The notes under the pieces are model-generated. The model had not been told where the DNA came from, searched no databases, and worked only from the letters and a program-made list of their open reading frames with translations. Below, in pieces: positions 1 to 8,203 of a DNA stretch of 29,014 nt (position 1 is its first letter; each line of letters starts with the position of its first letter). The DNA lies in NCBI GenBank assembly GCA_965367295.1, contig CBDUHN010000042.1, positions 1-29,014 on the forward strand. Reading direction: 5' to 3'. The stretch comes from JAIVHA01 sp965367295. Its GTDB lineage: Bacteria; Pseudomonadota; Gammaproteobacteria; DSM-19610. The position numbers and the translations under genes were made by a program.

Positions 1-121
1 CCACGGCGCAGCAGGCCAGTCCGAAGGTCATCGGCCACATGGAGCCTGTACGCGCCCAATTGATGAGCTTGTCGGCACTGGTGGTGACGAAGCCTTCCTC
101 GAGAATCCCCTCGATACTCAT
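1..121 (-). CDS. nuoB: NADH-quinone oxidoreductase subunit B, 5' end only
   Basis: Only the first 40 codons lie in the window; the gene runs off the left edge. The reading starts MSIEGILEEGFVTT and continues through a segment ending GLACCAV, which matches the N-terminus of NuoB, the complex I subunit that carries the N2 [4Fe-4S] cluster. The adjacent Cys pair in LACCAV is part of the cluster-binding set. The ATG is preceded by a GGGAGG ribosome-binding site about 9 bases away. It follows nuoA by 34 bases on the same strand, the standard start of a nuo operon, and is presumably read from the nuoA promoter. The identification is firm despite truncation. Confidence 0.93.
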   Translation of the reverse strand, partial: MSIEGILEEGFVTTSADKLINWARTGSMWPMTFGLACCAV

Positions 122-155
122 GCGTCCGGGACCTCCCGCTGCTTACCAATGGAAA

Positions 156-512
156 TCATTCCCATTCCAGGGCTCCCTTCTTCCATTCATATATAAAGCC
201 AACCACCAGGATACCCAGGAACACACCCATGGCCAGCAAACCGAACAGGCCGATCTGGTCGAGCACGATGGCCCAGGGGAACAGGAAGGCAATTTCGAGA
301 TCGAAGATAATGAATAGGATAGCCACCAGATAGTAGCGCACATCAAAACGCATCCGGGTATCTTCAAAGGCTTCAAAGCCACATTCATACGGGGAATTCT
401 TTTCGCTGTCGGGCTTATGTGGGCCCAGCAGGAAACCCAGCACAATCGGCACTACACCGACCGCCAGGCCGATGGAGATAAAAATCAGTATGGGTAGATA
501 GTTATCCAGCAT
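156..512 (-). CDS. nuoA: NADH-quinone oxidoreductase subunit A
   Basis: A 118-residue membrane subunit of proton-pumping complex I. Three hydrophobic segments are visible (about residues 4-26, 60-82 and 88-108). The family signature is present between the first two: SPYECGFEAFEDTRMRFDVR, followed by the conserved acidic stretch IIFDLEIAFLFPW. The loop Cys in YECG is the conserved one in this subunit. I chose the ATG at 512 because MLDNYLPIL begins just before the first membrane helix, and GGAAG lies upstream; the open frame extends 18 codons further without support. It is the first gene of the nuo operon, followed by nuoB, and has its own sigma70 promoter at 599-628. Confidence 0.96.
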   Translation of the reverse strand: MLDNYLPILIFISIGLAVGVVPIVLGFLLGPHKPDSEKNSPYECGFEAFEDTRMRFDVRYYLVAILFIIFDLEIAFLFPWAIVLDQIGLFGLLAMGVFLGILVVGFIYEWKKGALEWE

Positions 513-598
513 TACTCTGCTTCCGATGCCTCTTGTCAGACGGGAGTGGGGCCCGCCATGGTGCACTACCCTGGTTCACAAAAGTGCAAACCGCGGCC

Positions 599-628
599 AG
601 TCTAGGGCAGTTTCTTAACATGTGTCAA
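599..628 (-). promoter_or_regulatory. sigma70-type promoter of the nuo operon
   Basis: Read on the minus strand there is a perfect -35 TTGACA (623-628), an 18-base spacer and a -10 TAGACT (599-604). Transcription would start near 592, leaving a leader of about 80 bases before nuoA. The stretch 640-720 upstream is AT-rich, as is common for strong promoters. Predicted from sequence only. Confidence 0.65.
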
Positions 629-723
629 GTTAAGCTGAACTTGAAATATCTCATGTAATCATGATGTTAGAATGATTGCTGGGGGTATAAATAAAACCAT
701 GCCACAAAAGGATTTGGGAGACA

Positions 724-766
724 TAAAAAAAGCCGCATGAGTCGTGCGCTCATACGGCTTTTTTAC
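724..766 (-). terminator. Rho-independent terminator after tRNA-Leu
   Basis: An 11-bp stem (731-741 paired with 749-759, one G-T wobble position) with a 7-base loop. On the minus strand it is followed by a run of seven T. It sits directly downstream of the tRNA-Leu gene and would end the tpiA-secG-tRNA transcript before the nuo promoter. A T run on the other side makes it potentially bidirectional. Confidence 0.85.
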
Positions 767-771
767 ATGGA

Positions 772-856
772 TGGTGCCGATGGCGAGACTCGAACTCGCA
801 CGGCTTACGCCACTACCCCCTCAAGATAGCGTGTCTACCAATTCCACCACATCGGC
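772..856 (-). tRNA. tRNA-Leu (anticodon GAG)
   Basis: The reverse complement starts GCCGATGTGGTGGAATTGGT and ends CATCGGCACCA, so the 7-bp acceptor stem pairs perfectly and the CCA end is encoded. The anticodon arm is CTATC-TTGAGGG-GGTAG, giving anticodon GAG, which reads CUC and CUU leucine codons. The T arm has the usual GTTCGAGTC loop, and a long variable arm (class II tRNA) is present. It begins only 17 bases after the secG stop codon, so it is probably processed from the secG transcript, an arrangement common in Gammaproteobacteria. A terminator follows. Confidence 0.97.
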
Positions 857-873
857 AAAAACAGTTTGGAAAT

Positions 874-1248
874 CTACTCAGGAAGATCGCCCTTGGCTGG
901 ATTCGGGGCTACGACGGGCTCCTCCGGCAAATCAGCCGGTACACTGGGTACCTCTGCAGCGGGCTGCTCAACCACCGGCACGATCTTCTCCGTCACGCTC
1001 ACCGGAGCATCGGTAACATCCCGTACCAGCGGCGTGGACAGCAGCAGGCTGTTGATGAAGAAAGCCGCCGCCAGCACACCGGTTATACGGCTGAAGAAGG
1101 AACCACCACCGCGCGCGCCGAACACTGTCGAGGAGGCGCCACTACCAAAGGCCGCCCCCATATCCGCGCCCTTGCCTTGTTGCAACAGCACCAGGGCAAT
1201 CACGCTGATCCCCAGTACCACCTGAAGCACTAACAAAAAGGTAAACAT
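874..1248 (-). CDS. secG: Preprotein translocase subunit SecG
   Basis: A 124-residue inner-membrane protein that joins SecY and SecE in the Sec translocon and assists SecA-driven export. The family signature LLQQGKGADMGAAFGSGAS lies between two hydrophobic helices (about residues 2-24 and 53-74). The C-terminal 45 residues are Pro/Val/Glu-rich and low complexity, as in many SecG proteins. I chose the ATG at 1248 (MFTFLLVLQ), which has GGGGAAA just upstream; the open frame continues seven codons further without purpose. It lies 44 bases after tpiA and just before tRNA-Leu on the same strand, consistent with one transcript. Confidence 0.95.
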   Translation of the reverse strand: MFTFLLVLQVVLGISVIALVLLQQGKGADMGAAFGSGASSTVFGARGGGSFFSRITGVLAAAFFINSLLLSTPLVRDVTDAPVSVTEKIVPVVEQPAAEVPSVPADLPEEPVVAPNPAKGDLPE

Positions 1249-1292
1249 ATCATTTCCCCACGCCCGCAAAGGGGCGCGAATGCTGCCCTGCC

Positions 1293-2042
1293 CTACTTGC
1301 CGGCACGACAGATGGTCAAAAATTCCTCGGCCTGCAACGAGGCACCGCCAATCAGGCCACCATCGATGTCCGGCATGGCGAACAGCTCGGCGGCATTGCT
1401 GCCCTTGACGCTGCCCCCATAGAGAATCTGCACTTTTTCAGCTACCGCGGCATCACGTGCCGCGATCTGGCTGCGAATAAAGGCGTGTACGTCCTGGGCC
1501 TGCTGCGGGCTGGCGGTCATACCGGTCCCGATGGCCCAGACCGGTTCATAGGCGATCACGGCATCGGCCAGGACGGCAACCCCTTCCAGATCAATCACCG
1601 CATCCAACTGGCGGGCCACCACCTGCTCGGTGATCCCCTGCTCGCGCTCTTCCAGCAGCTCGCCAACGCAGAGAATCGGGATCAGTCCCGCTTTTCGGGC
1701 GGCGGCGAATTTCTGTGCCGTACATGCATCGCTTTCGCCATACAGACTACGGCGCTCGGAATGCCCGACAATGGCATATTTGCAGCCAAAATCATTGAGC
1801 ATGGGTGCGGACACTTCTCCGGTATAGGCACCGGAGGTCTGCTCGCTCACATCCTGGGCACCATAGCCAACCGCGCTACCCTTGAGCAGATTCGCCACTT
1901 CGGGGATATACACGTAGGGAGGACATACCGCCACATCGGAGTTCACATCCGCCATGCCGGCCTTGATGCCTGCCACCAGCTGACGGACGCTCTCCAGAGA
2001 ACCGTTCAGTTTCCAGTTTCCCGCCACCAGTGTACGCCGCAT
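1293..2042 (-). CDS. tpiA: Triosephosphate isomerase
   Basis: A cytoplasmic TIM-barrel enzyme of 249 residues interconverting dihydroxyacetone phosphate and glyceraldehyde 3-phosphate. Visible active-site motifs are GNWKLNG (catalytic Lys near residue 11), VGHSERR (His94) and YEPVWAIGTG (catalytic Glu near 166), plus the phosphate-binding LYGGSVKGSN loop. I chose the ATG at 2042 (MRRTLVAGNWK): it matches the family N-terminus and has GGAG six bases upstream. An ATG at 2054 in the same frame is the alternative. A promoter-like sequence lies upstream at 2078-2106, and secG follows closely. Confidence 0.97.
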   Translation of the reverse strand: MRRTLVAGNWKLNGSLESVRQLVAGIKAGMADVNSDVAVCPPYVYIPEVANLLKGSAVGYGAQDVSEQTSGAYTGEVSAPMLNDFGCKYAIVGHSERRSLYGESDACTAQKFAAARKAGLIPILCVGELLEEREQGITEQVVARQLDAVIDLEGVAVLADAVIAYEPVWAIGTGMTASPQQAQDVHAFIRSQIAARDAAVAEKVQILYGGSVKGSNAAELFAMPDIDGGLIGGASLQAEEFLTICRAGK

Positions 2043-2077
2043 GCCCATCTCCATTTATCCTTGAAAAACAGCCCGCA

Positions 2078-2106
2078 AGCTTAGCCGTGGAAAGGGTAAA
2101 AATCAA
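2078..2106 (-). promoter_or_regulatory. possible promoter for tpiA-secG-tRNA-Leu
   Basis: On the minus strand: -35 TTGATT (2101-2106), a 17-base spacer and -10 TAAGCT (2078-2083). A start near 2071 would give a short leader before tpiA. The -10 is a modest match, so this is a prediction with moderate support from position and spacing. Confidence 0.4.
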
Positions 2107-2161
2107 TGGGAAAATCAGGGCGGCACGCCCCAACGGTACCTCCCTCGCCGGGGATACAGGC

Positions 2162-3499
2162 TCAGAAACTGTTCGCCACGACCTCGGCCAGCACCGTCGC
2201 CTGCTCCTGGACCAGCACTGCATCCTCACCCTCCACCATCACCCGCACCACCGGCTCGGTACCGGAGGGACGCAACAGTACCCGGCCACGACCATTCATA
2301 CGCGCCTCCGCCGCCTTGACTGCAGCCTGTACCGCGGTGACCGTGCCCAGATCCACCCGGCACGAGACCGGGACATTGATCATATGCATGGGATACTTGG
2401 TCATGCCCTGCTTCAGGCTGCGCAGACTCTGCCCGGTCTGCACCATGGCCGCGAGCACCTGCAGCGCCGAGATGATCCCGTCGCCCGTGGTGGTGCGATC
2501 CAGGCAGATGATGTGGCCGGAGGATTCCCCACCGATTACCCCGCCTTCCTGTTGCAGCATTTCCATTACATGGCGGTCGCCCACCTTCGCGCGGGCGAAG
2601 GGGATGTCCAGCTCACGCAGCGCGACCTCCAGCCCCAGGTTGCTCATCAGGGTGCCGACCACCGTGCCGCGCAGCTGCCCCGCATCCAGGCGGGAACGGG
2701 CGATAATGAACAGCAACTCATCGCCATCGACCTCCTCGCCTTCATGATCCACCATGATCAGCCGGTCACCATCCCCGTCAAGGGCAATCCCCAGGTCCGC
2801 CTGCTGTTCGCGCACCGTGGCTTGCAGTAATTCCGGGTGGGTGGAACCACATTCATGATTGATGTTGAGACCATCCGGCTCGACGCCGAGACTGATGACA
2901 TCGGCACCCATCTCATCGAAGACGCTGGGGGCCACGTGATAGGTGGCACCGTTGGCACAGTCGACCACGATTTTCATGCCCGCCAGACTGAGGGTGGCGG
3001 GCACGGTGCTCTTGCAATACTCGATGTACCGGCCACGGGCATCCACCACCCGTTCGGCCTTGCCGAGGCGTGCGGAATCCACGATCTTCATGGGCTTGTC
3101 CAGTTCCGCCTCGATGGCCATTTCCACCTCGTCAGGCAGCTTGGCGCCGAGCGCGGAAAAGAACTTGATGCCGTTGTCGTAATGCGGGTTATGGGACGCG
3201 CTGATGACGATGCCGGCACAGGCATGCAGGGTGCGCGTGAGATAGGCAATCGACGGCGTCGGCATGGGACCCAACAGGCGGATATCCACGCCAGCCGCCG
3301 ACAGGCCCGCCTCCAGGGCCGATTCAAACATGTAGCCGGAGATCCGCGTGTCCTTGCCGATCACCACCGAGTTGCGCCGGCCACAACCCAGCACCCGCCC
3401 GGCGGCCCAGCCCAGCTTGAGCATGAATTCCGCGGTAATGGGGTCTTCGCCCACCCGTCCACGCACGCCATCGGTGCCAAAATACTTCCGTTCCGTCAT
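2162..3499 (-). CDS. glmM: Phosphoglucosamine mutase
   Basis: A 445-residue cytoplasmic enzyme (the same length as E. coli GlmM) converting glucosamine 6-phosphate to glucosamine 1-phosphate for UDP-GlcNAc, peptidoglycan and LPS synthesis. Motifs in order: FGTDGVRG near the N-terminus, the phosphoserine loop ISASHNPHYDNG with Ser102, the Mg-binding DGDGDR near 241-246, GEQSGH-like GGESSGH, and the C-terminal RPSGTEPVVRVMVE phosphate site. The ATG at 3499 overlaps the folP stop as ATGA, so translation is probably coupled to folP; GGGAAAC lies upstream. The folP-glmM pairing is conserved from enterics to pseudomonads. Confidence 0.97.
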   Translation of the reverse strand: MTERKYFGTDGVRGRVGEDPITAEFMLKLGWAAGRVLGCGRRNSVVIGKDTRISGYMFESALEAGLSAAGVDIRLLGPMPTPSIAYLTRTLHACAGIVISASHNPHYDNGIKFFSALGAKLPDEVEMAIEAELDKPMKIVDSARLGKAERVVDARGRYIEYCKSTVPATLSLAGMKIVVDCANGATYHVAPSVFDEMGADVISLGVEPDGLNINHECGSTHPELLQATVREQQADLGIALDGDGDRLIMVDHEGEEVDGDELLFIIARSRLDAGQLRGTVVGTLMSNLGLEVALRELDIPFARAKVGDRHVMEMLQQEGGVIGGESSGHIICLDRTTTGDGIISALQVLAAMVQTGQSLRSLKQGMTKYPMHMINVPVSCRVDLGTVTAVQAAVKAAEARMNGRGRVLLRPSGTEPVVRVMVEGEDAVLVQEQATVLAEVVANSF

Positions 3500-4368
3500 G
3501 ATGTTTCCCATTCCCCCGATTCTGCATTCGCAACAGCCGCGCACATGCGGATAGCTTCGACCGTTGCGCGAATATCATGAGCCCGTACGATGCGCGCCCC
3601 CTGCCAGACCGCCAGCACGGCCAGTGCCACGCTGGGGTGCAGGCGCTGGTCCGTTTCCAGTCCCAGCACCCTGCCGATCATCGACTTGCGAGACAGCCCC
3701 ACCAGTATGGGATAGCCTGCACCGGTCAGTCTGTCCAGCGTCTTGAGCAGGCGCAGATTATGGCCCAGGTGCTTGCCGAAACCAAAACCGGGGTCCAGCA
3801 GGATACGACCGGAGGGAATACCTGCGGCCTCGCAGGCCGCTGCCCTGGCAAGTAGAAAATTACGCACCTCTTCCACCACATCCGCATACTCCGGATCCAC
3901 CTGCATGGTGCGCGGGTTGCCCTGCATGTGCATCAGACACACCGGTACCCCGGCCTGCAAGGCGGCATCCAGGGCGCCGGGGGATTGCAGGGCATTCACA
4001 TCGTTGATCAGGCCGGCGCCCGCCTCTACAGCAGCGGTCATCACCCCGGCTTTCTGCGTATCAATGGAGATGGGCACGGAAAGGTGTGGCCGCAATGCCT
4101 CGATCACGGGGATGACCCGAGCCAGTTCTTCCTCGAGTGAGACATCCGGGGCACCGGGCCGGGTGGATTCACCACCAATATCGATGATTCCGGCCCCGTC
4201 CTGTTCCATGCGCAAGGCATGCTCCACCGCTGCCTCCAGGTGCCGGTACCGACCGCCATCGGAAAAGGAATCCGGGGTTACATTCAGTACCCCCATGACC
4301 TGAGGCTGCCCGAGATCCAGGGCTTTGCCACCACAATCAAGGATCGTTGCAGGGGGAGTTTTATCCAT
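3496..4368 (-). CDS. folP: Dihydropteroate synthase
   Basis: A 290-residue TIM-barrel enzyme of folate synthesis that condenses p-aminobenzoate with 6-hydroxymethyl-dihydropterin pyrophosphate; it is the target of sulfonamides. Motifs: MGVLNVTPDSFSDGG, IIDIGGESTRPGA, the Asn in INDVNAL, RILLDPGFGFGK and GLSRKSMIG, ending with RAHDIRATVEAIRM. The ATG at 4368 gives a family-like N-terminus, but the ribosome-binding site is weak. The stop overlaps the glmM start by four bases. It lies downstream of ftsH, separated by 131 bases containing a terminator-like hairpin. Confidence 0.96.
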   Translation of the reverse strand: MDKTPPATILDCGGKALDLGQPQVMGVLNVTPDSFSDGGRYRHLEAAVEHALRMEQDGAGIIDIGGESTRPGAPDVSLEEELARVIPVIEALRPHLSVPISIDTQKAGVMTAAVEAGAGLINDVNALQSPGALDAALQAGVPVCLMHMQGNPRTMQVDPEYADVVEEVRNFLLARAAACEAAGIPSGRILLDPGFGFGKHLGHNLRLLKTLDRLTGAGYPILVGLSRKSMIGRVLGLETDQRLHPSVALAVLAVWQGARIVRAHDIRATVEAIRMCAAVANAESGEWETS

Positions 4369-4440
4369 GCGCTATGCCACTCAGGGGACGGAGATCGGAA
4401 CCGAGCCGTCTGCACAGCTTGCCGAAACCGGGGCTGCCAA

Positions 4441-4466
4441 GTAAAACGCCCCGCGGTGCGGGGCGC
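4441..4466 (-). terminator. terminator-like hairpin between ftsH and folP
   Basis: An 8-bp all-G/C stem (4447-4454 with 4458-4465) with a 3-base loop, followed on the minus strand by TTTTAC. It lies about 35 bases after the ftsH stop. The short T run suggests partial termination, which would lower folP-glmM expression relative to ftsH. Confidence 0.6.
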
Positions 4467-4499
4467 TTCGGCCTGTTCCGGTGGTGAATAATGCCCGAA

Positions 4500-6425
4500 T
4501 CAGTGTTGGCCAGCCGGACCACCAATGGCCCCATCGGTGGTACCGCCTTCCTGCGAACCGGCGGCCCTGGTGCCAGTACCGGTACCGGAGCTGTGGCTGT
4601 CGTCCCAGTCCTGCGGCGGACGTGGTTCCTTGCCATTCATGATGTCACCGATCTGATCACTATCGATGGTTTCGTACTTCATCAGCGCCGCGGCCATACC
4701 ATGCAGGATATCCATGTTGTCCTTGAGGATCTGCTCGGCACGTTCATAGTTGCGATCGATAATATTGCGAATCTCATCATCGATGGCACGCGCCGTACCA
4801 TCGGAAACGCTCTTGTGCTGGGCCACGCTGTGGCCGAGGAATACCTCGCCTTCATCCTCGCTGTAGGTCAGCGGACCGAGTTTTTCCGACAGCCCCCATT
4901 TGGTGACCATGTTACGCGCCAGTTCGGTGGCACGCTGAATGTCATTGGAGGCACCGGTAGTCACCATCTCTTCGCCGAAGATCAGTACCTCGGCGATACG
5001 ACCGCCGAACAGACTCGAAATCTGGCTGTTGAGACGCTGCTTGCTGTAGCTGTAGCGGTCCTCTTCCGGCAGGAACATGGTCACGCCCAGGGCACGGCCA
5101 CGGGGAATGATACTCACCTTGTAGACCGGATCATGGGACGGCACCATTCGCCCGACGATGGCATGGCCCGCCTCATGGTAGGCAGTCAGCTTCTTCTCAT
5201 CCTCGTTCATGACCATGGACTTGCGCTCGGCGCCCATCATGATCTTGTCCTTGGCCTTTTCCAGATCCTCCATGTCCACCAGGCGCTTGTTGGCGCGGGC
5301 GGCGAACAGCGCGGACTCGTTGACCAGGTTCGCGAGATCGGCACCGGAGAAACCGGGGGTACCGCGGGCGATAATGGAAGGCTTGACGTTGTCAGAAACC
5401 GGTACCTTGCGCAGATGCACCTTGAGGATCTGTTCGCGACCGCGCACATCGGGCAACGGCACCACCACCTGGCGATCGAAGCGGCCGGGGCGCAACAGGG
5501 CCGGGTCAAGTACATCGGGACGGTTGGTGGCTGCGATGACGATCACGCCCTCGTTGCCTTCAAAACCATCCATCTCCACCAGCAACTGGTTGAGGGTCTG
5601 TTCACGCTCATCATGACCACCGCCAAGACCGGCACCACGGTGACGGCCAACGGCATCGATTTCATCGATGAAGATGATGCAGGGGGCATGCTTCTTGGCC
5701 TGTTCGAACATGTCGCGCACACGGGAGGCACCGACACCAACGAACATCTCCACAAAGTCGGAACCGGAGATGGTGAAGAATGGTACCTTCGCCTCGCCGG
5801 CAATGGCCCTGGCGAGCAGCGTCTTACCGGTACCGGGGGAGCCCACCATCAGTACGCCACGGGGAATCTTGCCGCCCAGCTTCTGGAACTTGCCGGGGTC
5901 GCGCAGGAACTCCACCAGCTCCGCCACTTCGTCCTTGGCCTCGTCGACTCCGGCCACATCATTGAAATTGACCTTCACCTGGTCCTCACCCAACATGCGG
6001 GCGCGGCTCTTGCCGAAGGACATCGCCCCCCGGCCGCCCCCGCCCCCCTGCATCTGGCGCATGAAGAAGATCCATACACCGATCAGCAGCAGCATCGGGA
6101 ACCAGGAGATGAAAATCTGCATCAGGATCGAATCCTGCTCCGGCGCCTGGGCCTTCACCTGGACACCGCTGCCCAGCAGGTCATCGATCATCTTGGGATC
6201 ATTGGGGGTATAGGTGGAGAACTTCTCGCCTCCACTCAGTTCGCCCTGCACGGTGCGACCATCGATCACCACCCGTTCGACATTGCCGGATTTCACCGAT
6301 GCAATGAAATCGGAATAGGCCATGGTCTGGGCACGCTGGGTAGGTGGACCGAAATTATTGAATACCGACATCAGGACGACCGCGATGATCACCCACAGAA
6401 TCAGATTTTTCGCCATGTCATTCAA
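4500..6425 (-). CDS. ftsH: ATP-dependent zinc metalloprotease FtsH
   Basis: A membrane-anchored AAA+ protease of about 641 residues that degrades misfolded membrane proteins and regulators such as sigma32 and LpxC. Visible in order: two N-terminal membrane helices (about 8-26 and 102-123), Walker A GSPGTGKT (about 195-202), pore loop FVGVGA, Walker B IIFIDEID, the second region of homology ending RPGRFDRQ, and zinc site HEAGH (about 417-421). The C-terminal tail is Gly/Ser/Thr-rich. I favour the TTG start at 6425 (MNDMAKNLILW), because GAGGTAA lies seven bases upstream, whereas the ATG three codons later has no suitably placed site. It follows rlmE, as in E. coli. Confidence 0.96.
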   Translation of the reverse strand: MNDMAKNLILWVIIAVVLMSVFNNFGPPTQRAQTMAYSDFIASVKSGNVERVVIDGRTVQGELSGGEKFSTYTPNDPKMIDDLLGSGVQVKAQAPEQDSILMQIFISWFPMLLLIGVWIFFMRQMQGGGGGRGAMSFGKSRARMLGEDQVKVNFNDVAGVDEAKDEVAELVEFLRDPGKFQKLGGKIPRGVLMVGSPGTGKTLLARAIAGEAKVPFFTISGSDFVEMFVGVGASRVRDMFEQAKKHAPCIIFIDEIDAVGRHRGAGLGGGHDEREQTLNQLLVEMDGFEGNEGVIVIAATNRPDVLDPALLRPGRFDRQVVVPLPDVRGREQILKVHLRKVPVSDNVKPSIIARGTPGFSGADLANLVNESALFAARANKRLVDMEDLEKAKDKIMMGAERKSMVMNEDEKKLTAYHEAGHAIVGRMVPSHDPVYKVSIIPRGRALGVTMFLPEEDRYSYSKQRLNSQISSLFGGRIAEVLIFGEEMVTTGASNDIQRATELARNMVTKWGLSEKLGPLTYSEDEGEVFLGHSVAQHKSVSDGTARAIDDEIRNIIDRNYERAEQILKDNMDILHGMAAALMKYETIDSDQIGDIMNGKEPRPPQDWDDSHSSGTGTGTRAAGSQEGGTTDGAIGGPAGQH

Positions 6426-6459
6426 AACGCTTACCTCGATGATCAATCGGCCTGATATT

Positions 6460-6483
6460 CAAAAACGCCTTAATCTTAAAGGC
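6460..6483 (-). terminator. weak hairpin with T run between rlmE and ftsH
   Basis: On the minus strand GCCTT and AAGGC form a 5-bp stem around a 7-base loop, followed by GTTTTTG. The stem is short, so this may be only an intercistronic attenuator or chance. It lies in the 85-base rlmE-ftsH gap. Confidence 0.3.
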
Positions 6484-6510
6484 ATTTTCGACGCAATTCA
6501 TGAAACCTTA

Positions 6511-7131
6511 CTATAGTTTATACCCCCTCGCCAGCACGTAGACTTCACGGCTGCGGGGACGGGACGCCTTGGGCTTACGAATCACCAGCCGGGTAAAGCG
6601 GCTGCGCAGGTCCTTGACCAGTTCGTCAAAGCCTTCACCCTGAAATACCTTGAACAGCAAATCGCCTCCCGGCCCCAGCACCCTGGTGGCAAGATCCACT
6701 GCCAATTCAGCCAGATACATGGCGCGCGGCAAATCCACCGCTTCTACTCCACTGATATTGGGGGCCATATCCGACATTACAAGGTCCACGGGATGATCGC
6801 CGATGGCCGTCAGCAACTGATTGAAAACCTCTTCCTCCCGGAAATCCCCCTGAATGAACTCCACATCGGGAAGACCATCCATGGGCAGGATGTCCGAGGC
6901 GATAATTTTGCCGCGTCCGTCGAGCAACCGGGTTGCATACTGGGACCAGCCACCGGGAGCCGCCCCCAGATCGACAATGGTTATCCCCGGCCGGATCAGC
7001 CGGTCTTTCTGCTGAATCTCATCCAGCTTGTAGACCGCGCGCGAACGATAGCCTTCCCGCTGTGCTTTTTTGACATACTCATCGGCAAAATGTTCCTGCA
7101 GCCAGCGACGACTACTCTTACTGCGCGCCAC
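6511..7131 (-). CDS. rlmE: 23S rRNA (uridine-2'-O-)-methyltransferase RlmE (RrmJ/FtsJ)
   Basis: A 206-residue SAM-dependent methyltransferase that modifies U2552 of 23S rRNA in the A loop, a late step in 50S assembly. Motifs: RSRAVYKLDEI (catalytic Lys35), the SAM-binding VDLGAAPGGWSQY, SDMAPNISG (catalytic Asp), KVFQGEGFDEL (Lys) and SREVYVLARG (Glu), so the K-D-K-E set is complete. The start is GTG at 7131, with GGAGG six bases upstream; an ATG in between is out of frame. It is divergent from yhbY and leads into ftsH, the same arrangement as in E. coli. Confidence 0.97.
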   Translation of the reverse strand: MARSKSSRRWLQEHFADEYVKKAQREGYRSRAVYKLDEIQQKDRLIRPGITIVDLGAAPGGWSQYATRLLDGRGKIIASDILPMDGLPDVEFIQGDFREEEVFNQLLTAIGDHPVDLVMSDMAPNISGVEAVDLPRAMYLAELAVDLATRVLGPGGDLLFKVFQGEGFDELVKDLRSRFTRLVIRKPKASRPRSREVYVLARGYKL

Positions 7132-7235
7132 GACATACCTCCGGACGGACGGCCAGCAGGCCGGAAAAGGGGGGGAGTAGGAAGCATACTGCCAGTACAG
7201 GTATACTGCCCTGCTCGGCGAATTCAGGATTACCC

Positions 7236-7532
7236 ATGACGCTCTCGGAAAAACAACGCAAACACCTCCGCACCCTTGGCCACCAGCTCAAGCCGATTGT
7301 AATGATCGGCGCCAACGGCCTGACGGACGCGGTTATGAACGAGTTCGAACAGTCTATCGAACACCACGAACTAATGAAAATCCGGGTCAGCGTCGGCGAC
7401 CGGGATGCCCGTGATGCCATCATCACCGACATCTGCCAACGCAGCGGCGCGGAACTGGCGCAACGCATCGGCAATATCGCCCTGCTGTTCCGTCCCCGGC
7501 GCAAGGATTCACGCATCGTGCTTCCCAGGTAA
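7236..7532 (+). CDS. yhbY: YhbY family ribosome-assembly RNA-binding protein (CRM domain)
   Basis: A 98-residue protein made of a single CRM domain. The GANGLTDAVMNE segment contains the CRM GxxG-type loop region, and HELMKIRV is also characteristic. The family binds pre-50S particles; its exact role is not settled. It starts at ATG 7236 and diverges from rlmE across a 104-base gap, a conserved neighbourhood (two factors for 50S maturation back to back). It ends at a strong bidirectional terminator, so it is monocistronic. The match in length and sequence to YhbY is good. Confidence 0.94.
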   Translation: MTLSEKQRKHLRTLGHQLKPIVMIGANGLTDAVMNEFEQSIEHHELMKIRVSVGDRDARDAIITDICQRSGAELAQRIGNIALLFRPRRKDSRIVLPR

Positions 7533-7533
7533 C

Positions 7534-7563
7534 AAAAAAGCCCGCCATACGGCGGGCTTTTTC
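7534..7563. terminator. bidirectional Rho-independent terminator
   Basis: An 8-bp GC-rich stem AGCCCGCC/GGCGGGCT with loop ATAC, T run on the plus side and A run on the other. It lies between the convergent yhbY and the outer-membrane protein gene and serves both. Confidence 0.9.
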
Positions 7564-7582
7564 ACCTGCATCGAACCAGCAA

Positions 7583-8173
7583 CTAGAAATTCAGGCGCAG
7601 GCCAAGGAAATAATCCGTCTCGTCCGCGTCATCACTGTCATCGGCCCGGAAGCTGACGGCAAAATCCTTGTTCAGATCGAACACGGCGCCGACATAGAAA
7701 CCATCGCTGCTATCGCCCTGTAGTACCTGGTTGATGTAACCGGCTTCCACTTCAAATTTCTTCATCGGCTTGGCACGTACGCCCAGTTCTGCGATATGAC
7801 CTTCAGGGTCATCCTTTGCGGAACCGTTGTATTCCTGTACCACGTACACGACGCCAGCCACCACATCGACGTTATCCATCACCGGGTAATTGCCACCGGC
7901 TCCGATGGTGAACTCATCAACCTTTTCATCCACCGAGGCACCCGCAACCTTGTCGATACTGGCGTTGCTGAAAGATGCCCGGATGTGCACATACTCATGT
8001 GCCGCAAATGATAGCTTGGCCTTGAATCCGTCACCCTCCAGGCCGTCACCGTCAATATTCAGGTACCCCAGTTCCGCATAGGTATAACTCAGGCCCTTGC
8101 CGGCAAAGCTCGTCACCGGTGCCAGTGCCATCGCCGCAATCAATAACCCCATTCCACTATATTTTTGAATCAT
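7583..8173 (-). CDS. outer-membrane beta-barrel protein, function unknown
   Basis: A 196-residue secreted protein. Residues 1-24 form a signal peptide ending SFA, cleaved before GKGL. The mature part alternates polar and hydrophobic/aromatic residues in short strands (YTYAELGYLNI, EYVHIRASFS, VDVVAGVVYVV, GFYVGAVFDL) separated by Asp/Gly-rich turns. It ends in YFLGLRLNF, with the C-terminal Phe typical of BAM-assembled barrels. The length suggests an 8-stranded OmpA-like or opacity-type barrel without a periplasmic domain. GGAGGA precedes the ATG, and a promoter is visible at 8204-8232. It is convergent with yhbY and divergent from the tandem thioredoxin gene. No substrate can be inferred. 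Confidence 0.8.
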   Translation of the reverse strand: MIQKYSGMGLLIAAMALAPVTSFAGKGLSYTYAELGYLNIDGDGLEGDGFKAKLSFAAHEYVHIRASFSNASIDKVAGASVDEKVDEFTIGAGGNYPVMDNVDVVAGVVYVVQEYNGSAKDDPEGHIAELGVRAKPMKKFEVEAGYINQVLQGDSSDGFYVGAVFDLNKDFAVSFRADDSDDADETDYFLGLRLNF

Positions 8174-8203
8174 TAGTATTCTCCTCCGGAAAATCGCCGC
8201 ACG

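Noticed and set aside
4491..6455. A 654-codon open frame on the plus strand antisense to ftsH
   Set aside because: It is a codon-bias shadow. The minus frame has every FtsH motif, while the antisense product is His/Gly/Leu-rich with no recognisable domain.
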